Of a DNA stretch of 64,000 nucleotides, positions 10,261 through 20,987 are shown in pieces. A program made the translations under genes and the position numbers. The notes below the pieces were generated by a model. That model did no database searches. It had not been told where the DNA came from and saw only the letters and a program-made list of their open reading frames with translations. The number at the start of each line of letters is the position of its first letter. Positions within the stretch are counted from its first letter, which is position 1. Source of the stretch: Gordionus sp. m RMFG-2023 (taxonomy: Eukaryota; Nematomorpha; Gordioida; Chordodea; Parachordodidae); contig NC_088775.1 of the NCBI RefSeq assembly GCF_954871325.1, forward strand, positions 37,735,561 through 37,799,560. The letters run 5' to 3'.

Positions 10261-11930
10261 AATATTTTATAAAAAGAGAGAACATGTCACCCTAAGGAGG
10301 AGTGAATACTTAGGAAATTGGAAATCTGCTGACGAAAATAGAATCCCTACTTGATAGAAGGTGTAGTCCCAGGTTAGTGGAAGATAATTTGACCAATGGA
10401 TAAGGGATATGCAATCAGGAAGTAGGGCGTTATCATTTAAGAGGTCCACTGGTTCTATAGCAAAGGGGATATTAAATTTTTTAGGACAGCTAAAAGGATG
10501 TCGTTAATGGATTTGCGGCAGGGTTGGTGACTGCAAGTTGGATTCATTATTCATAACCGGGGTTAGAATTTAGCATTATGTTGGTGGGGGTTTTCTCTAT
10601 GGCCCAATTCAAAATGAGGTATTCGCCGGAACGGGTAATCAAAGGAGCATGCCTATCTTTTTGAAAGCTATAATCTGGACGGCAGAGAGGGATACGCAGT
10701 TGTTATCCAAAAAGGGTCGAGGATAGGCCAGGGTCTATAAAAGTGGAGTCATTGTTGATGTCTTGTGCGGTTAAACGGGTTGAACTAAAGACTGAAAGGA
10801 AAAATGGTCTGAAGCCATGAATATGAAAATTTTATATTCAATATATTTCGATAGACCCTTGATTTAAGTTTCATGAGAAACTAACAAATCGCTGTATTTG
10901 TAGATCAGAACAAATCTCAGGGTGTAAAGGATTTTGAGTATATTGAAATACTTTTGATTAAAAAAATAATTGATGCAAAGAAATAATTAAATAAGGAATT
11001 TCGTTTAGACAAATCGTTGAGGGATTTGTTTATAATAGCCCTTTATCCATCTCTGTTGATAACGTAGACGGTAATGTAATGGAATGAAAGTAAGACTTAA
11101 GAAGCATCTCATACTTCGGTTGAGAGAAAAACCTCGAATATATGAGTGTTTATCACTTATGGGAGGGTAAGAATTGATAAAATTGTGGAATAATTGCCGA
11201 CAACGATATATCGTCATCCAGATACCAAGAATTTAAGGTAACAATAGAGGTAGATTGTATTTCATAGATCATTCTGTGGATTTCAATGCAGAGGGAATGA
11301 CATAGCCCTCTACCCTGTTGTACACCCTATTGAGTTTTAATTCTATTATTGTTATATTTTAAAAAAGTAGGGTTTAAATTTAAATAGCTGTTTAATATGT
11401 ATGTTGAATATTCGGGATTTTTGCTACAAAACAATGAGACAAGGTGTTGCCGTTATGGGATTAAAGACATTATTGAAATCCAGTTTTAAAACTACGTGAT
11501 CAGAAATGCTATTTGTGATAGTTACGCGAGCAAAATGAGAGAAAATTTCACCGCCTCCAGGAATATCCGATTCTAATTGGAGCGAGGATAAAAATGAGGA
11601 AATAGATTCCTTGTTAAGTGACGCAATAATTTGTGAAACAGCTTTTCAGAAGAAAGAACCTATAGCAATTGGACGGATTCCAAGCTCCTTTTATAAATGC
11701 TATTAAGCGAGCACTGAAAATAGAAATGTTGGGGGGATGGAAGAGGCTCATTAAAAATTATAAATAATAACAGGGTAAGATTAAGTAAGTGTTTTGCAGG
11801 GGATGTTAGATTACAAGATATCTTAAATTTAGTAGGCTAATCTTCCTTCACTGTTTCCATTTATACATCGTCAATATAGCAACCCAGAATTATGGGCCAT
11901 TGAATTTTTAACCCCCGACATTCTAACTAT
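10261..11930. other. Unassigned block of less AT-rich, coding-like sequence
   Basis: Base composition is clearly less AT-rich than both neighbours, and codon-like text can be read in short runs on both strands. Minus-strand examples are a 60-codon frame at 10449-10267, a 70-codon frame at 11217-11005, and an open run near 10610-10780 containing RPDYSFQKDRHAPL. No family was recognised. It may be a decayed mobile element or a viral or host gene remnant. Confidence 0.35.
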
Positions 11931-13110
11931 ATCTTGCATTCCTCGGGACCAATTTTTTTGATGAATCCTCATTAAATTAATTTTTTTAACTGTAATCAAT
12001 CACAAAAATCTCAAAATTGGAAAAACATACTAGGTTTTACAATCTCAAAATACCATGTATCAAAAATATTCTATTATCTAAATGTCCTGATAATATACCA
12101 GATTCTGTACGCGACACTCATGAACCTCCATCTGCCTATTGTTTATAGGGCAACATGGTGTCAAATATACAGCAGACCTTCGCTCTATGACTTCAAAGAC
12201 TCATTGCCCCTCCCCAACAACGAGCCCGTTATAAAAGCTATCATAAAAACACGCATCTGCCGACCTCGAGTTCCTACTCAAAACAAAATATTAATATCAA
12301 AAAGGACTCTTCTGGAAGCACCATCTTCATACAAGATATCTTGAAACCTAACATTGCCTGCAAAACACTTTTAACAACTTTACCGGTTATTAAATATAAT
12401 CTCATTGTTCCCCCTCCCCCCAATAATTCCTATTCTGTTCGGTGCTCGCCTAATAGATAGAGAGATTAGTCCAATCGCGATAGGTTTTTAAGAGCCATTT
12501 AAAAAATTATTGTGTCATGTATCAATTAATCACTTTCCTTATTCTCATTCCGCTCTAATTAGGGTTTGGTATTAAATATTTAAAAATATTTCAAATCAAA
12601 TTATGATAATTATATAAAATAAATAAATATAAAGAACCAGTTTAACAAATGTATTTATAACGATTCAGTTCATGGTCTTAAGGTTTATTTTGGTTTCCAG
12701 GTTAGGTTTGGTTCGACACCCTACTTGTAATTATCAAATTTAGCAATAATCATAAAAACGGAATATGAACTTATGCCTCTAATTCAATAAACTTAATGTC
12801 TTACCAGTTGAATAAAGATTTTTATATAAATTTAAAATAGATATATTTACAATTTATAAAACCTCCAGAAAATATATCTTGAAGAGGGACTAACGATGGT
12901 TTGAACAGTCTTTCGTTTAAATCATCATCAACAACTAAAAAAACAACAAATATCATAGTCCTTTTATATATGGACTTATTAGTTAACAATTCCAAGTAAA
13001 AATATATATTTGTGAAGAAAATCATTTGATTTGATTAATTATAATAAAAATAAATAATTTAAACTACCATATCCCATAAGAATAAAATAACCGAGGTGTA
13101 AACAAGATTT
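11931..13110. other. Unassigned DNA with one 74-codon ORF
   Basis: The stretch is AT-rich except around 12090-12480. There a plus-strand frame at 12120-12344 (start MNLHLPIVYRATWCQIYSR) lies in C-rich sequence. No similarity was recognised, and the frame may be chance. A minus frame at 13025-12822 is low-complexity. Confidence 0.3.
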
Positions 13111-13116
13111 TCTGAA

Positions 13117-13131
13117 GGGGGGGGGGGGGGG
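13117..13131 (+). repeat. Poly-G run of 15 bases
   Basis: This homopolymer is striking in such an AT-rich setting. Its exact length may be a sequencing or assembly artefact. Confidence 0.8.
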
Positions 13132-14010
13132 TTCTAATTCCAATCGAAGACCACTATTTATTTATTTTTAGCATATTTTTTTAAAGATTATGTAACGAAT
13201 ATATTATTACATTGCGATTATTTTTATAAAAGTAATTCACAAAAATAATTTTAAATAAGCCTGAACACCAATAAGGTGTTTTCCTCTAAACCAAGGAATG
13301 TTTGTGAGTCCACCTGGTCTTTTCTCATAAGACAGGGATAGGTAAACGAGTTCCATAAGGTTAGGGTAGTTAGCCAACCCTAATTTGTTCGAGATTATAG
13401 TTAATAGTTTTATGGAGAATGAACTGTCCTTTAGAAATATAAACAGGTTTGACAATGTCTGCTCTAAGGATTTGAGTCATATGAAAATAAGTATATTTTG
13501 TATTTTAAAATATCTTATTCTTTTTTTTATTTTGAAGCTATAGAAATCTCAAAAAATTAAGCATAGTTGCTTAATAAATTTAGTAAATATATATTTCCAT
13601 TTCTTGATTTTCATACATAAATCATTTATTGCGTCCAGGTTACCGCATAATGTTATTATCACATCTACAACCCTATGTAGCATATTTTTCCATTCATTTA
13701 GAGTAATTGTCATTTGCTTATTCATAACAGGTATCAATTTCTTTACATTTTTTCACCTCTTATATGTTAAACAGAATTAAAGATGGGCAAATTCACTTTT
13801 TTGTACTCGTTAAGCCCCTGTGTAATTGGTAATTATAAAAACTTGATTTTAGAATTCTAAATTACAATTTTGAAATAATTTTATTCCATTATTAAAATTA
13901 AATAAGTATAAATTCAATCTTTTGCTCATTCATCGATTCATTTATTCGCTTATTTTTATAATTAATAAATTGCCGGAGCATATGTATCTTTTTTATAAAA
14001 GTTATAATTA
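13132..14010. other. AT-rich DNA with short unassigned minus-strand ORFs
   Basis: A 72-codon minus frame at 13455-13237 includes KRPGGLTNIPWFRGKHLIGV and uses less biased codons than its surroundings. A second frame runs 13737-13549. Neither is recognised. They could be exon or transposon scraps. Confidence 0.25.
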
Positions 14011-14219
14011 TAGTTGGGTAATTACTATATTTTTAGCTGTTTACGCCAATTTTTAGCCAGCGAAAACTAACTTTAGCCTCGGTGTTTTTCTTAAAAATAT
14101 AGAAGCTCAAATTTGAAAGAAATTAAGATAAAATAAAAAGTCTTAATATTAATGGATTTTCTCTAGCGCGTGCCTGTTGATTGAGCCTAATTAGTCGCCA
14201 TTTAGCCATTACCCAACTA
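14011..14219. mobile_element. hAT-like MITE, 209 bp
   Basis: Inverted ends TAGTTGGGTAATTAC and, on the right, the reverse complement TAGTTGGGTAATGGC. The 8-bp sequence AAGTTATA occurs on both sides (13999-14006, four bases short of the left end, and 14220-14227), matching hAT target-duplication length. There is no coding capacity. Confidence 0.5.
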
Positions 14220-14648
14220 AAGTTATAACTAGTCTGAGCAGATGTATTTTTTATAATTATATAACCTGATCAAATGTATCTTATATTTATATACATTAGA
14301 CGGATGTATATTTTCCATAAATATACATATGCACTAGAAAGATGTACATCTTTTAATAATTATATTATAGCTTGGGCACATGTTTTCCATTTTTAGTTAT
14401 TATTATCGATAAGTTAAAATTTCTATTTTTATATTGACAGGACTTTTCCCATAATTTTTTTTTGTTATTTTCTAAAGCTTTCGTTACGGTAAGAATCCCA
14501 TAATTATACTTTATAAATTAAAAAAATTGAAATAAAATATTAAATTTATAAAAATTTGAGGGTGGAGTATTTATACAAGTTTAGATAATAGTTAAAACCA
14601 CCCCACCCATTATATATAATGAAATATTTAAATTTATTATGCTAAGCA
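14220..14648. other. AT-rich DNA
   Basis: Loosely repeated phrases of the type GATGTAT..TTATAA occur between about 14240 and 14400. Nothing else was recognised. Confidence 0.4.
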
Positions 14649-15756
14649 TTACAAGTTGAAACCTGAATAAAATTTACTATCAGAACATATATCAATATGC
14701 CGATAATGCTTATTATAATTATTCTCGTGAGGATGGTCATTCGAGACTATGTAAGAGGGGGATTTTGAGGAGGATGGAATATCAGGGTCATCATTATTTT
14801 CATTATCCATGATATCATTATAATTAACGGTAGGCGTTAGTTTCCGTAAATCATATTCATCTGAAATTAAATGATAGAAAAGTAAATAAAATAGAATATT
14901 ATTATTTTACTTGAACAATTGAGTAAGGGTAAAGATAATGGTGGAGTGTGACATATAGTTAAAGGTATCATTTCGCCTAAGCTCGTGATCTGAGTAGTAT
15001 TGTGCCTGTGTAAATAAATGTGTGTGTGTATATATATATAATTTAACAAATAAATCATGTATATTTTATATATATTTTTTAGCTTAATTTATATAAAAAA
15101 GAGTTAAGATCAATTATTTGTAAATTTAAATACCTTTTTTCACCAATATTATGACCATTTTTTGTCTCAAATTTTTTATTCGAAATCTCTGATTTTGATG
15201 GGGGTGATTGGATATAAATGCTTTCTCTACATTTAACATTTAACGTGTTACCTAATTTGTCTAAAATAGTAAAGTTTTTAAAACATATTTACCATTATAA
15301 TGATGTGATATAAATGCTAATATACTATTCCTTTTTTCATAATGTATTCTTCTTTCACATCCATTAAGACTTGAATCAATATAAGTCTGCATAATCATTG
15401 TTATAAAAAAATTATTGTACTTATGCGGCAATTATTTTTGTATATTTAGAATAATTTTAAAGTGCACGGTATATTATTTATTAAGTGTAAACATGGTTAT
15501 GAAAAAGATTACTTTAAAATAATCCAAGTAAGATTTTGTATTACACCACTAAATGTTACTATATAATATACCAATAATAATTTTTACATGATATTAAATA
15601 AATTTCTTCTAAATATTCAAAAATAAATATCAATGCTGCATAAGCAAAATGACTTCTAATAATATTACGCATACTATATGGTCTTGATGAACATGAAGGA
15701 GTGTAATATAAAACAAGGAATAGTATGTTATGCATATTAGAATCCTGCAAAATCAA
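14649..15756 (-). CDS. Candidate spliced gene, three or four exons (unidentified)
   Basis: On the minus strand several open blocks are bounded by plausible splice sites. Block 1 is 15756-15559 (start MILQDSNMHNILF, with an internal acceptor TTGATTTTGCAG). Block 2 is about 15398-15293 (MIMQTYIDSSLNGCERRI, ending at donor AATG|GTAAAT). Block 3 is 15260-15134 (starting DKLGNTLNVKC, acceptor CTATTTTAG, donor AAAAAAG|GTATTT). Block 4 is 14860-14649 (acceptor TTTAATTTCAG, reading LRKLTPTVNYNDIM, ending in TAA). Blocks 2 and 3 join in frame across a 32-base gap. Blocks 1-2 and 3-4 do not join in frame with the obvious sites, so either exons are missed or the gene is decayed. No family was recognised, and a transposon origin cannot be excluded. 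Confidence 0.25.
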
Positions 15757-15970
15757 TTTTTTTCAGAGCCAATTCAAAGTCTGGTGAATTTTTTTTAAGG
15801 CCTAGACCGGATCCCTGACCCAAATATTTTATAAATTCTAGGAAATATATCTCAAATTCAAAATATTTATTTTATGCTCTATTTAAATGCTTCGCATTTA
15901 ATTTATTATATTCAGCAATGACTCACCCAAAATCCTGTCTCAACGCAGCGGAAAAATTATGCTGCTAAAC
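15757..15970. other. Short repeat-like and AT-rich DNA
   Basis: The stretch around 15775-15825 (GGGTCAGGGATCCGGTCTAG on the minus strand) looks like the end of a dispersed repeat but has no partner in this window. Confidence 0.25.
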
Positions 15971-16545
15971 CCTACTTTTAAAAGTAGCGCGCTACCGTAA
16001 CCCATTACTTATAATAAAGCGCTATTAGCTACTTTTCTAAAAAAAAGTTTACAAATAAATTTGTATCATTTTTTATTTATAATGTAATTGTATATATAAA
16101 AATCAACAATTATTTTTAAAAAAAATTGAATATAGTAAAAGAATTTATATAAAAAATTGTCTAAAATTAAAGTAATAAAAATAGTTATGTAATGGTAATA
16201 TCCACTTTTATTTATTTTCTTACGATTTAAAAATAAAATCATTTCTATATTATCATCTCCAATTCTAGACTAAGTATAAGTTTTGCTTAATTAAGTAATC
16301 GCTCAGCACTAGCACTTTAGGATAATGGAGACTTTAATTTTGTAAATAAATTTCTAATATAGGATAAATTATCAAAATGTTCTTTTAGTATTTTATGAAA
16401 AATGACATTTAATGGATTTTCAATTAGAATATATGCATTGCTTGGCATTATAAGATTATTCCTTTATCAAGAATCTATTAGTTTGATCTTTAGATCCTAT
16501 TAACTTGATATGGCTAGTTTAGCTTAAATTTGGGATGAATAATAC
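15971..16545 (-). mobile_element. hAT remnant, minus-strand 3' end
   Basis: This is the C-terminal part of a hAT transposase on the minus strand. The dimerisation region reads ASAERLL then AKLILS and DDNIEMILFLN near 16310-16220, interrupted by a stop. The outer end carries the family signature CTACTTTTAAAAGTAGCGCGCTACC at 15981-16005, shared with the hAT copies at 20837 and 43538. The 5' part is missing. At about 16545 it meets a plus-strand copy of the same region. Confidence 0.6.
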
Positions 16546-16813
16546 AGCTAGCTAATACATTCTCATTACTGTATAGAGTTGGGTTCTGAGAACATAAATG
16601 CATTAGTTAGGAACTTAAAAACGACTTCTAAAAAAATGGAAATAAAGGATAACTAATAAAAATCTCTTAAATGCCATCTTTCAATCATAAAATACTCAAA
16701 AGATAATTTTGATTTATTTTATATTAAAATTTTATTTATAAAATTAAATACTCTATTATCCTCAAGTGCTAGTTGCTGAGAGATTATTTAGTAAGGCAAA
16801 ATTTATACTTAGT
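16546..16813 (+). mobile_element. hAT remnant, plus strand, left piece split by gypsy-C
   Basis: This is hAT transposase C-terminal sequence on the plus strand. It includes the region matching ASAERLF-type text around 16755-16790 and stops at AAATTTATACTTAGT (16799-16813). The same coding text resumes at 26154 (GATAGCTGGTTCAGACTTGGG, with LGDDN), exactly after the right LTR of gypsy-C. So gypsy-C landed inside this hAT. It is a decayed plain DNA transposon with small frameshifts. Confidence 0.65.
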
Positions 16814-17062
16814 TGTTGGAAGTGAAGGATAAAGAAAAATTTTGAATATGTTATTTTGATGAATTTAATTGAATAAACGATTTTTATAAAATTATTTAGT
16901 ATGCAAATGTTATGTTATATAAAAGTCGAGAAAATTTATAAAAAATCAATGTTTTTTTTGTTTGTTTATTGATATTCTTTTTGTATTTCGTTAAAATAAA
17001 TTGTTATATAAATTAAATTAAATAGTTCCATTGATCTGGTTAACTAGTTGATATTTAAAGCA
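16814..17062 (+). repeat. Gypsy-C 5' LTR
   Basis: Begins TGTTGGAAGTGAAGG and ends TTTAAAGCA. It matches 25916-26148 along its length, for example CAAATGTTATGTTATATAAA and TTTCGTTAAAATAAATTG. Copy lengths differ (249 versus 233 bp). Confidence 0.75.
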
Positions 17063-17063
17063 C

Positions 17064-17073
17064 TGGTGCCGAA
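17064..17073 (+). promoter_or_regulatory. Candidate primer-binding site, tRNA-Phe-like
   Basis: TGGTGCCGAA starts one base after the 5' LTR. It equals the complement of the 3' end expected for a eukaryotic tRNA-Phe (CCA plus acceptor TTCGGCA). The match is only about 10 bases, so the tRNA identity is tentative. Confidence 0.4.
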
Positions 17074-17352
17074 TTAATTGATATTACACCTTTATTTTTC
17101 AGTCTAATAAAGGATAATTAAAGAGAAAAACAACAATTTATATATGTTATATATATATTATATATATATTAATGTTAGTTTATTATTTTTTTTATATTTA
17201 ATCAATTTTGGTATTTAAACTATTTTTAATTAGATTTTTGTTGAGCACATTATAATGTATATTACGCAAATAAATATGTGGAGTATATTACTAGATAACA
17301 TATGGATAATATTACTTTCTTTGATAATTTTAAGTTTTGTATTAGGAATAAC

Positions 17353-17687
17353 CAATGACATATATAATACCTAGACTGACGATTCATTCATTAAAATGCA
17401 TTTTTAAGTGTCGTTAAAAGCAAATCAGCTGGACCCGCCATTTTGGTAACACATAGAGTAATTATTCTCATGTTAAAAACTACTATAAAATTGATAACTT
17501 GCTTCCTTATTATCTCGATGATCCGATAATTCTTTAATAAAGTTTGCAACAGATATAGGAATAAATTAGGCTCTCGTTTAAAATTTTAATAATGATTAAT
17601 GTAACCAAGATGGCGTCTCCAGCTGATTTGCATTAATGTACACTTTTAATGAATGAATCGTCAGTCTAGGTATTATATATGTTATTG
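17353..17687. mobile_element. hAT-like MITE, 335 bp, inside gypsy-C
   Basis: Inverted ends of roughly 90 bp begin CAATGACATATATAATACC (left) and CAATAACATATATAATACC (right, reverse complement), continuing through CTAGACTGACGATTCATTCA. A perfect 8-bp target duplication GGAATAAC lies at 17345-17352 and 17688-17695. There is no coding capacity. The 8-bp duplication points to a hAT transposase acting in trans. Confidence 0.8.
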
Positions 17688-17749
17688 GGAATAACAATAG
17701 GAAGAAATAATATAAAGTTAGAAAATAGAAGACAGAGATAATTACAGAT

Positions 17750-18300
17750 CGATTATTTGTTTTAGCTGTAATAAATGTACACATGTCGTGACAATGCGAG
17801 CTAAGCATTTTAAGTGCGCGAAATATGGACGTAATGGTCACGTAGATACGAATTGTAGAGGGGTTTTTTTACAATCGTTTGAGATGCTCAAATTGAGGAC
17901 AAGGGGCATTCACAAGAGAAATGTAATATATGACAAAATGAGAATAAGAATAATGCTATAAATAATAAAATTAATAATGTCTGATTTTTAAAATTATAAT
18001 AGTAATTTAGGTATAAATGAAACAGATATAATTGATTTAAAATAAGAAAATAAAGATATTTTTAAAAATGGAAAAATTAAAGAAAGAGAAATTGAAACAG
18101 AAAATGTGTGTAAAATTGAATTAGAAAAGATAATAAAAAGAAGTAAATGCCCGAGGATTAAGATAAGAATAGGAAAAATTGAAATATTCTTTTTATTAGA
18201 TATAGGAGCCGAAATCAGTTAAATGAGTGTTAAAGATTTTATAAATTTTTCCAGAAGAAAATTTCATAGTAAGAAGAATGAGAGCTAGACAATTAGACGG
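17750..18300 (+). pseudogene. Gypsy-C zinc-knuckle and protease segment
   Basis: A knuckle-like block (FKCAKYGRNGHVDTNC) near 17799-17855 is followed by basic and acidic low-complexity sequence. A retropepsin-like motif (LLDIGAEIS) with MSVKDF after it lies near 18193-18240. Zinc knuckle then aspartic protease upstream of RT is the standard gypsy order. It is a fossil. Confidence 0.55.
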
Positions 18301-18633
18301 CAGTATTGTAGAGATTTTAGGTTTTTATGTGATAAAATTGTTAGATATAAATATAAGGAGATAACGTTATGGATTACAACATAAAAGATAGAGCCTATCT
18401 TAGGTTGGAAAGACATTAAGAACATAGGTCCAGATTATAATTGATGGTCTTTGTTTGAAACTGTCCGTGAGAACAATGTAAGTGGGGAAATAATATTAAG
18501 TGAAAATGATAAGCCTGAGTTACACCTTGTTTAGAAATTAAACATGATTTAGTTCTCGATAAATTGAGAAATTGAACACCAGAAATTTTGATTAAATATA
18601 GAAGTAACATAGAAGAAAATAATGAATTAAGAG

Positions 18634-20155
18634 TAGGCCTATTCAAAAATAATTCGAATATTCGATTCGAATAATTACGAATATGAATAATAAATTATTT
18701 GCTTTATCTGAATACGAATATTCAATTATTCGATTCGAATAGAGCGAATTATTCGTAATATTTAATAAATTGTTTAATAAATCTAACATTTGTTTATTTC
18801 TATTTGTTGACCTGCCAATCTGACAGGTGATGTGTTTGTGTTTATGAAAATTCTAGCACAAATTTATAAATTTCTGAAGTGAAAATTTTAAATTTTATTT
18901 GCCACATTTTTTGAATATCACGTAAAGTTTATTTTTTGAATCTCATAATAAATTATATTAAAAATTACACAAACCAGAGGTATATAAAAATATATTACAT
19001 CTCTACAATAATTATTGTTAGCTAGCCTAATTATGTTAGAGGAGAATGCTTCTGATGAAATTATGCTTGATGTTGAAGATGAGAAAATTTCCTCGCAAAA
19101 GAGAGCAATCATATGGGATCAATATCAAATCCTAAAGACGGTAAAAAGTCTGCTCGCAATCATTGCAAGAGTATTATAAAATGTAAAGGTAAAACAACAT
19201 CTCCTCTTATTGATCATTATAATAGGTTTTATTCACACCTTGGTAAAATAAAATTGACATTTTTTTAAAGTCTACACCAAATTTTTCAAAAAAAATTAAT
19301 TTTAAGGAAAATTTATTAAATATTTAAATAATAGTATACCTTTTAAAATTACTAATTCAAATGATTTTAAAAATTTTATAAGTGATCTTGATTGTTCTGT
19401 TAAATCAATATGCTCCAATACTCTTAAATTGCACATGTATAATACATTTGCAGAAAAAAAGAACAGTTGTTAAAGGAAATAATATCTAAAAATAAAAGTC
19501 AGATTAATTTTTCATCTGACATTTGGACTAGCCCAACATAGGTTCCTCTTTTAGGGGTAACAGACCATTTTATTGATGATATTGGATGTCAGTCCAATAA
19601 ATGAAACACATTCAGGTGAAAATATATTTAAAGCCTTTGTTAAAATAATTAAAAATTATAATTTAGAGAATAAAATTTTTTATATAACTTTAGATAATGC
19701 AACTAATAATAAAACATTTTCTTTAAAATATCCATTAATAAAAATAGGGCCATACGATGCTTTGCCCCTGTAATTAATTTAATATCCAAAGAAATTTTAA
19801 AAATTTTAGATCCTTCAATTCTAAAACTAAGAAACATTATTAGAATGATTCGTAATTCCCCTAAAAAATTAAATTTATTAAAAAATATATGTAGTACCCT
19901 ACACCCTCCCCTAAATTTTTAACATATAGGAAGAATGGGAGGATCTTATAAAAATTAAAGCTATCCTATTGCCTTTATATGAAACTACAAATATGGTATG
20001 TGGGGAGAATTATCCTACTTATAATTTGGTTATACCTTATTATATTTTAATTCTTGAACATCTAAAAAATGAAAAACCTGGTTTCCATAAATCCTTTAAC
20101 AATAGTTTCAAAGTAGCATGTGATAAATTGTTAGGCTATTATAATTTGACTGCCG
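18634..20155 (+). mobile_element. hAT transposon of a second family, 3'-truncated, inside gypsy-C
   Basis: The left end TAGGCCTATTCAAAAATAAT is followed by repeated ATTCGAAT palindromes, the same end type as the MITE at 35899. A BED-like region follows (KGKTTSPLIDHYNRF near 19180-19235). Then come hAT transposase core text (INFSSDIWTS at about 19503-19535, DVSPINETHSGENIF in the frame 19573-19773, and an FAPVINLISKEILKILD run) and YNLVIPYYILILEHL (20019-20065). Near 20150 the text switches from hAT-like (ACDKLLGYYNLT) to gypsy RT (EIDKKLD). The right inverted end is therefore missing. Several frameshifts and stops are present. Confidence 0.65.
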
Positions 20156-20690
20156 ATGAAATAGATAAAAAACTAGACATTTGGCTAAAAGAAGGAATAA
20201 TAAAACCAATAGTTCATAGTGTATGGGCGACACAATTGGTCCCTATAAGAAAACAGGATAACAGTTTAAGACTATGCATAGATTATAGGGTATCTGTAAA
20301 CCCTTGGATAATGATTGTGAAATATACATTACCTAGAATAGAGCAATTACTGGCTAATTTAAAGGAAGCAACAATTTTTTCGAAAATAGATTTTTCTAAT
20401 GCCTACTTATAAATTAAGGTAAATGAGAAAGCAAGTAAGATATTAACGATTATGACGCATAGAGGTTTGTTCGCATTCTGTAGATTGCCTTTTAGGCTAA
20501 AAGTATCAGCCCCAATATTTCAAAGAACCATGGCGGCTATGTTCCAAGGATTAAGTGGAATCATGTATTATTTAGATTACGTTTTGATATCAGGTAGAAT
20601 AGATAAAGAGCATATGAGATTAATTAAAGTATTAGATATAATTTTAGAAAATGGTCTCAGAGAAAAAGTGTTTTTAGAGTAAAGAAAGTA
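20150..20690 (+). pseudogene. Gypsy-C reverse transcriptase
   Basis: RT landmarks are KEGIIKPIVHSVWATQLVPI, LRLCIDYRVSVNPW, KYTLPRIEQLLANL, FSKIDFSNAYL and MTHRGLFAFCRLPF. It is closely similar to gypsy-B and more distantly to gypsy-A. The 147-codon frame at 19969-20412 is a chimera by position: its first part is hAT sequence and its second part RT. It should not be read as one protein. Confidence 0.75.
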
Positions 20691-20987
20691 ACGCTTAAGA
20701 TATGTAATAAATGGAACTAAAACTTATCCCATTTCAAAGAACATAATAAGATTATGAGCATGAGAGCACCGAGTAATAAGACGGAATTACAAACTTTTTT
20801 AGAAGCTAAAAAACCAAATTTTGCGGAGATAGCTACCAGTGTTAATAAACCCTACCTTTAAAAGTAGCGCGCTCTATCGCTATTAGTCAAAAAAGGTAGC
20901 GCACTAGCTACCCATCAAAAAAAAGTAGCGCACTATTAGTTACTTTTTTGTAAAAATAATTTGCTTATAATGTTGTATAGCATATAA

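Noticed and set aside
18650-18745. ATTCGAAT-rich stretch as a regulatory array or CRISPR-like repeat
   Set aside because: It is the palindromic end of a hAT element. The same type of end bounds the MITE at 35899-36748.
19969-20412. 147-codon ORF as a single fusion protein
   Set aside because: Its first part is hAT transposase text and its second part gypsy RT. It is an accidental read-through across an insertion joint.
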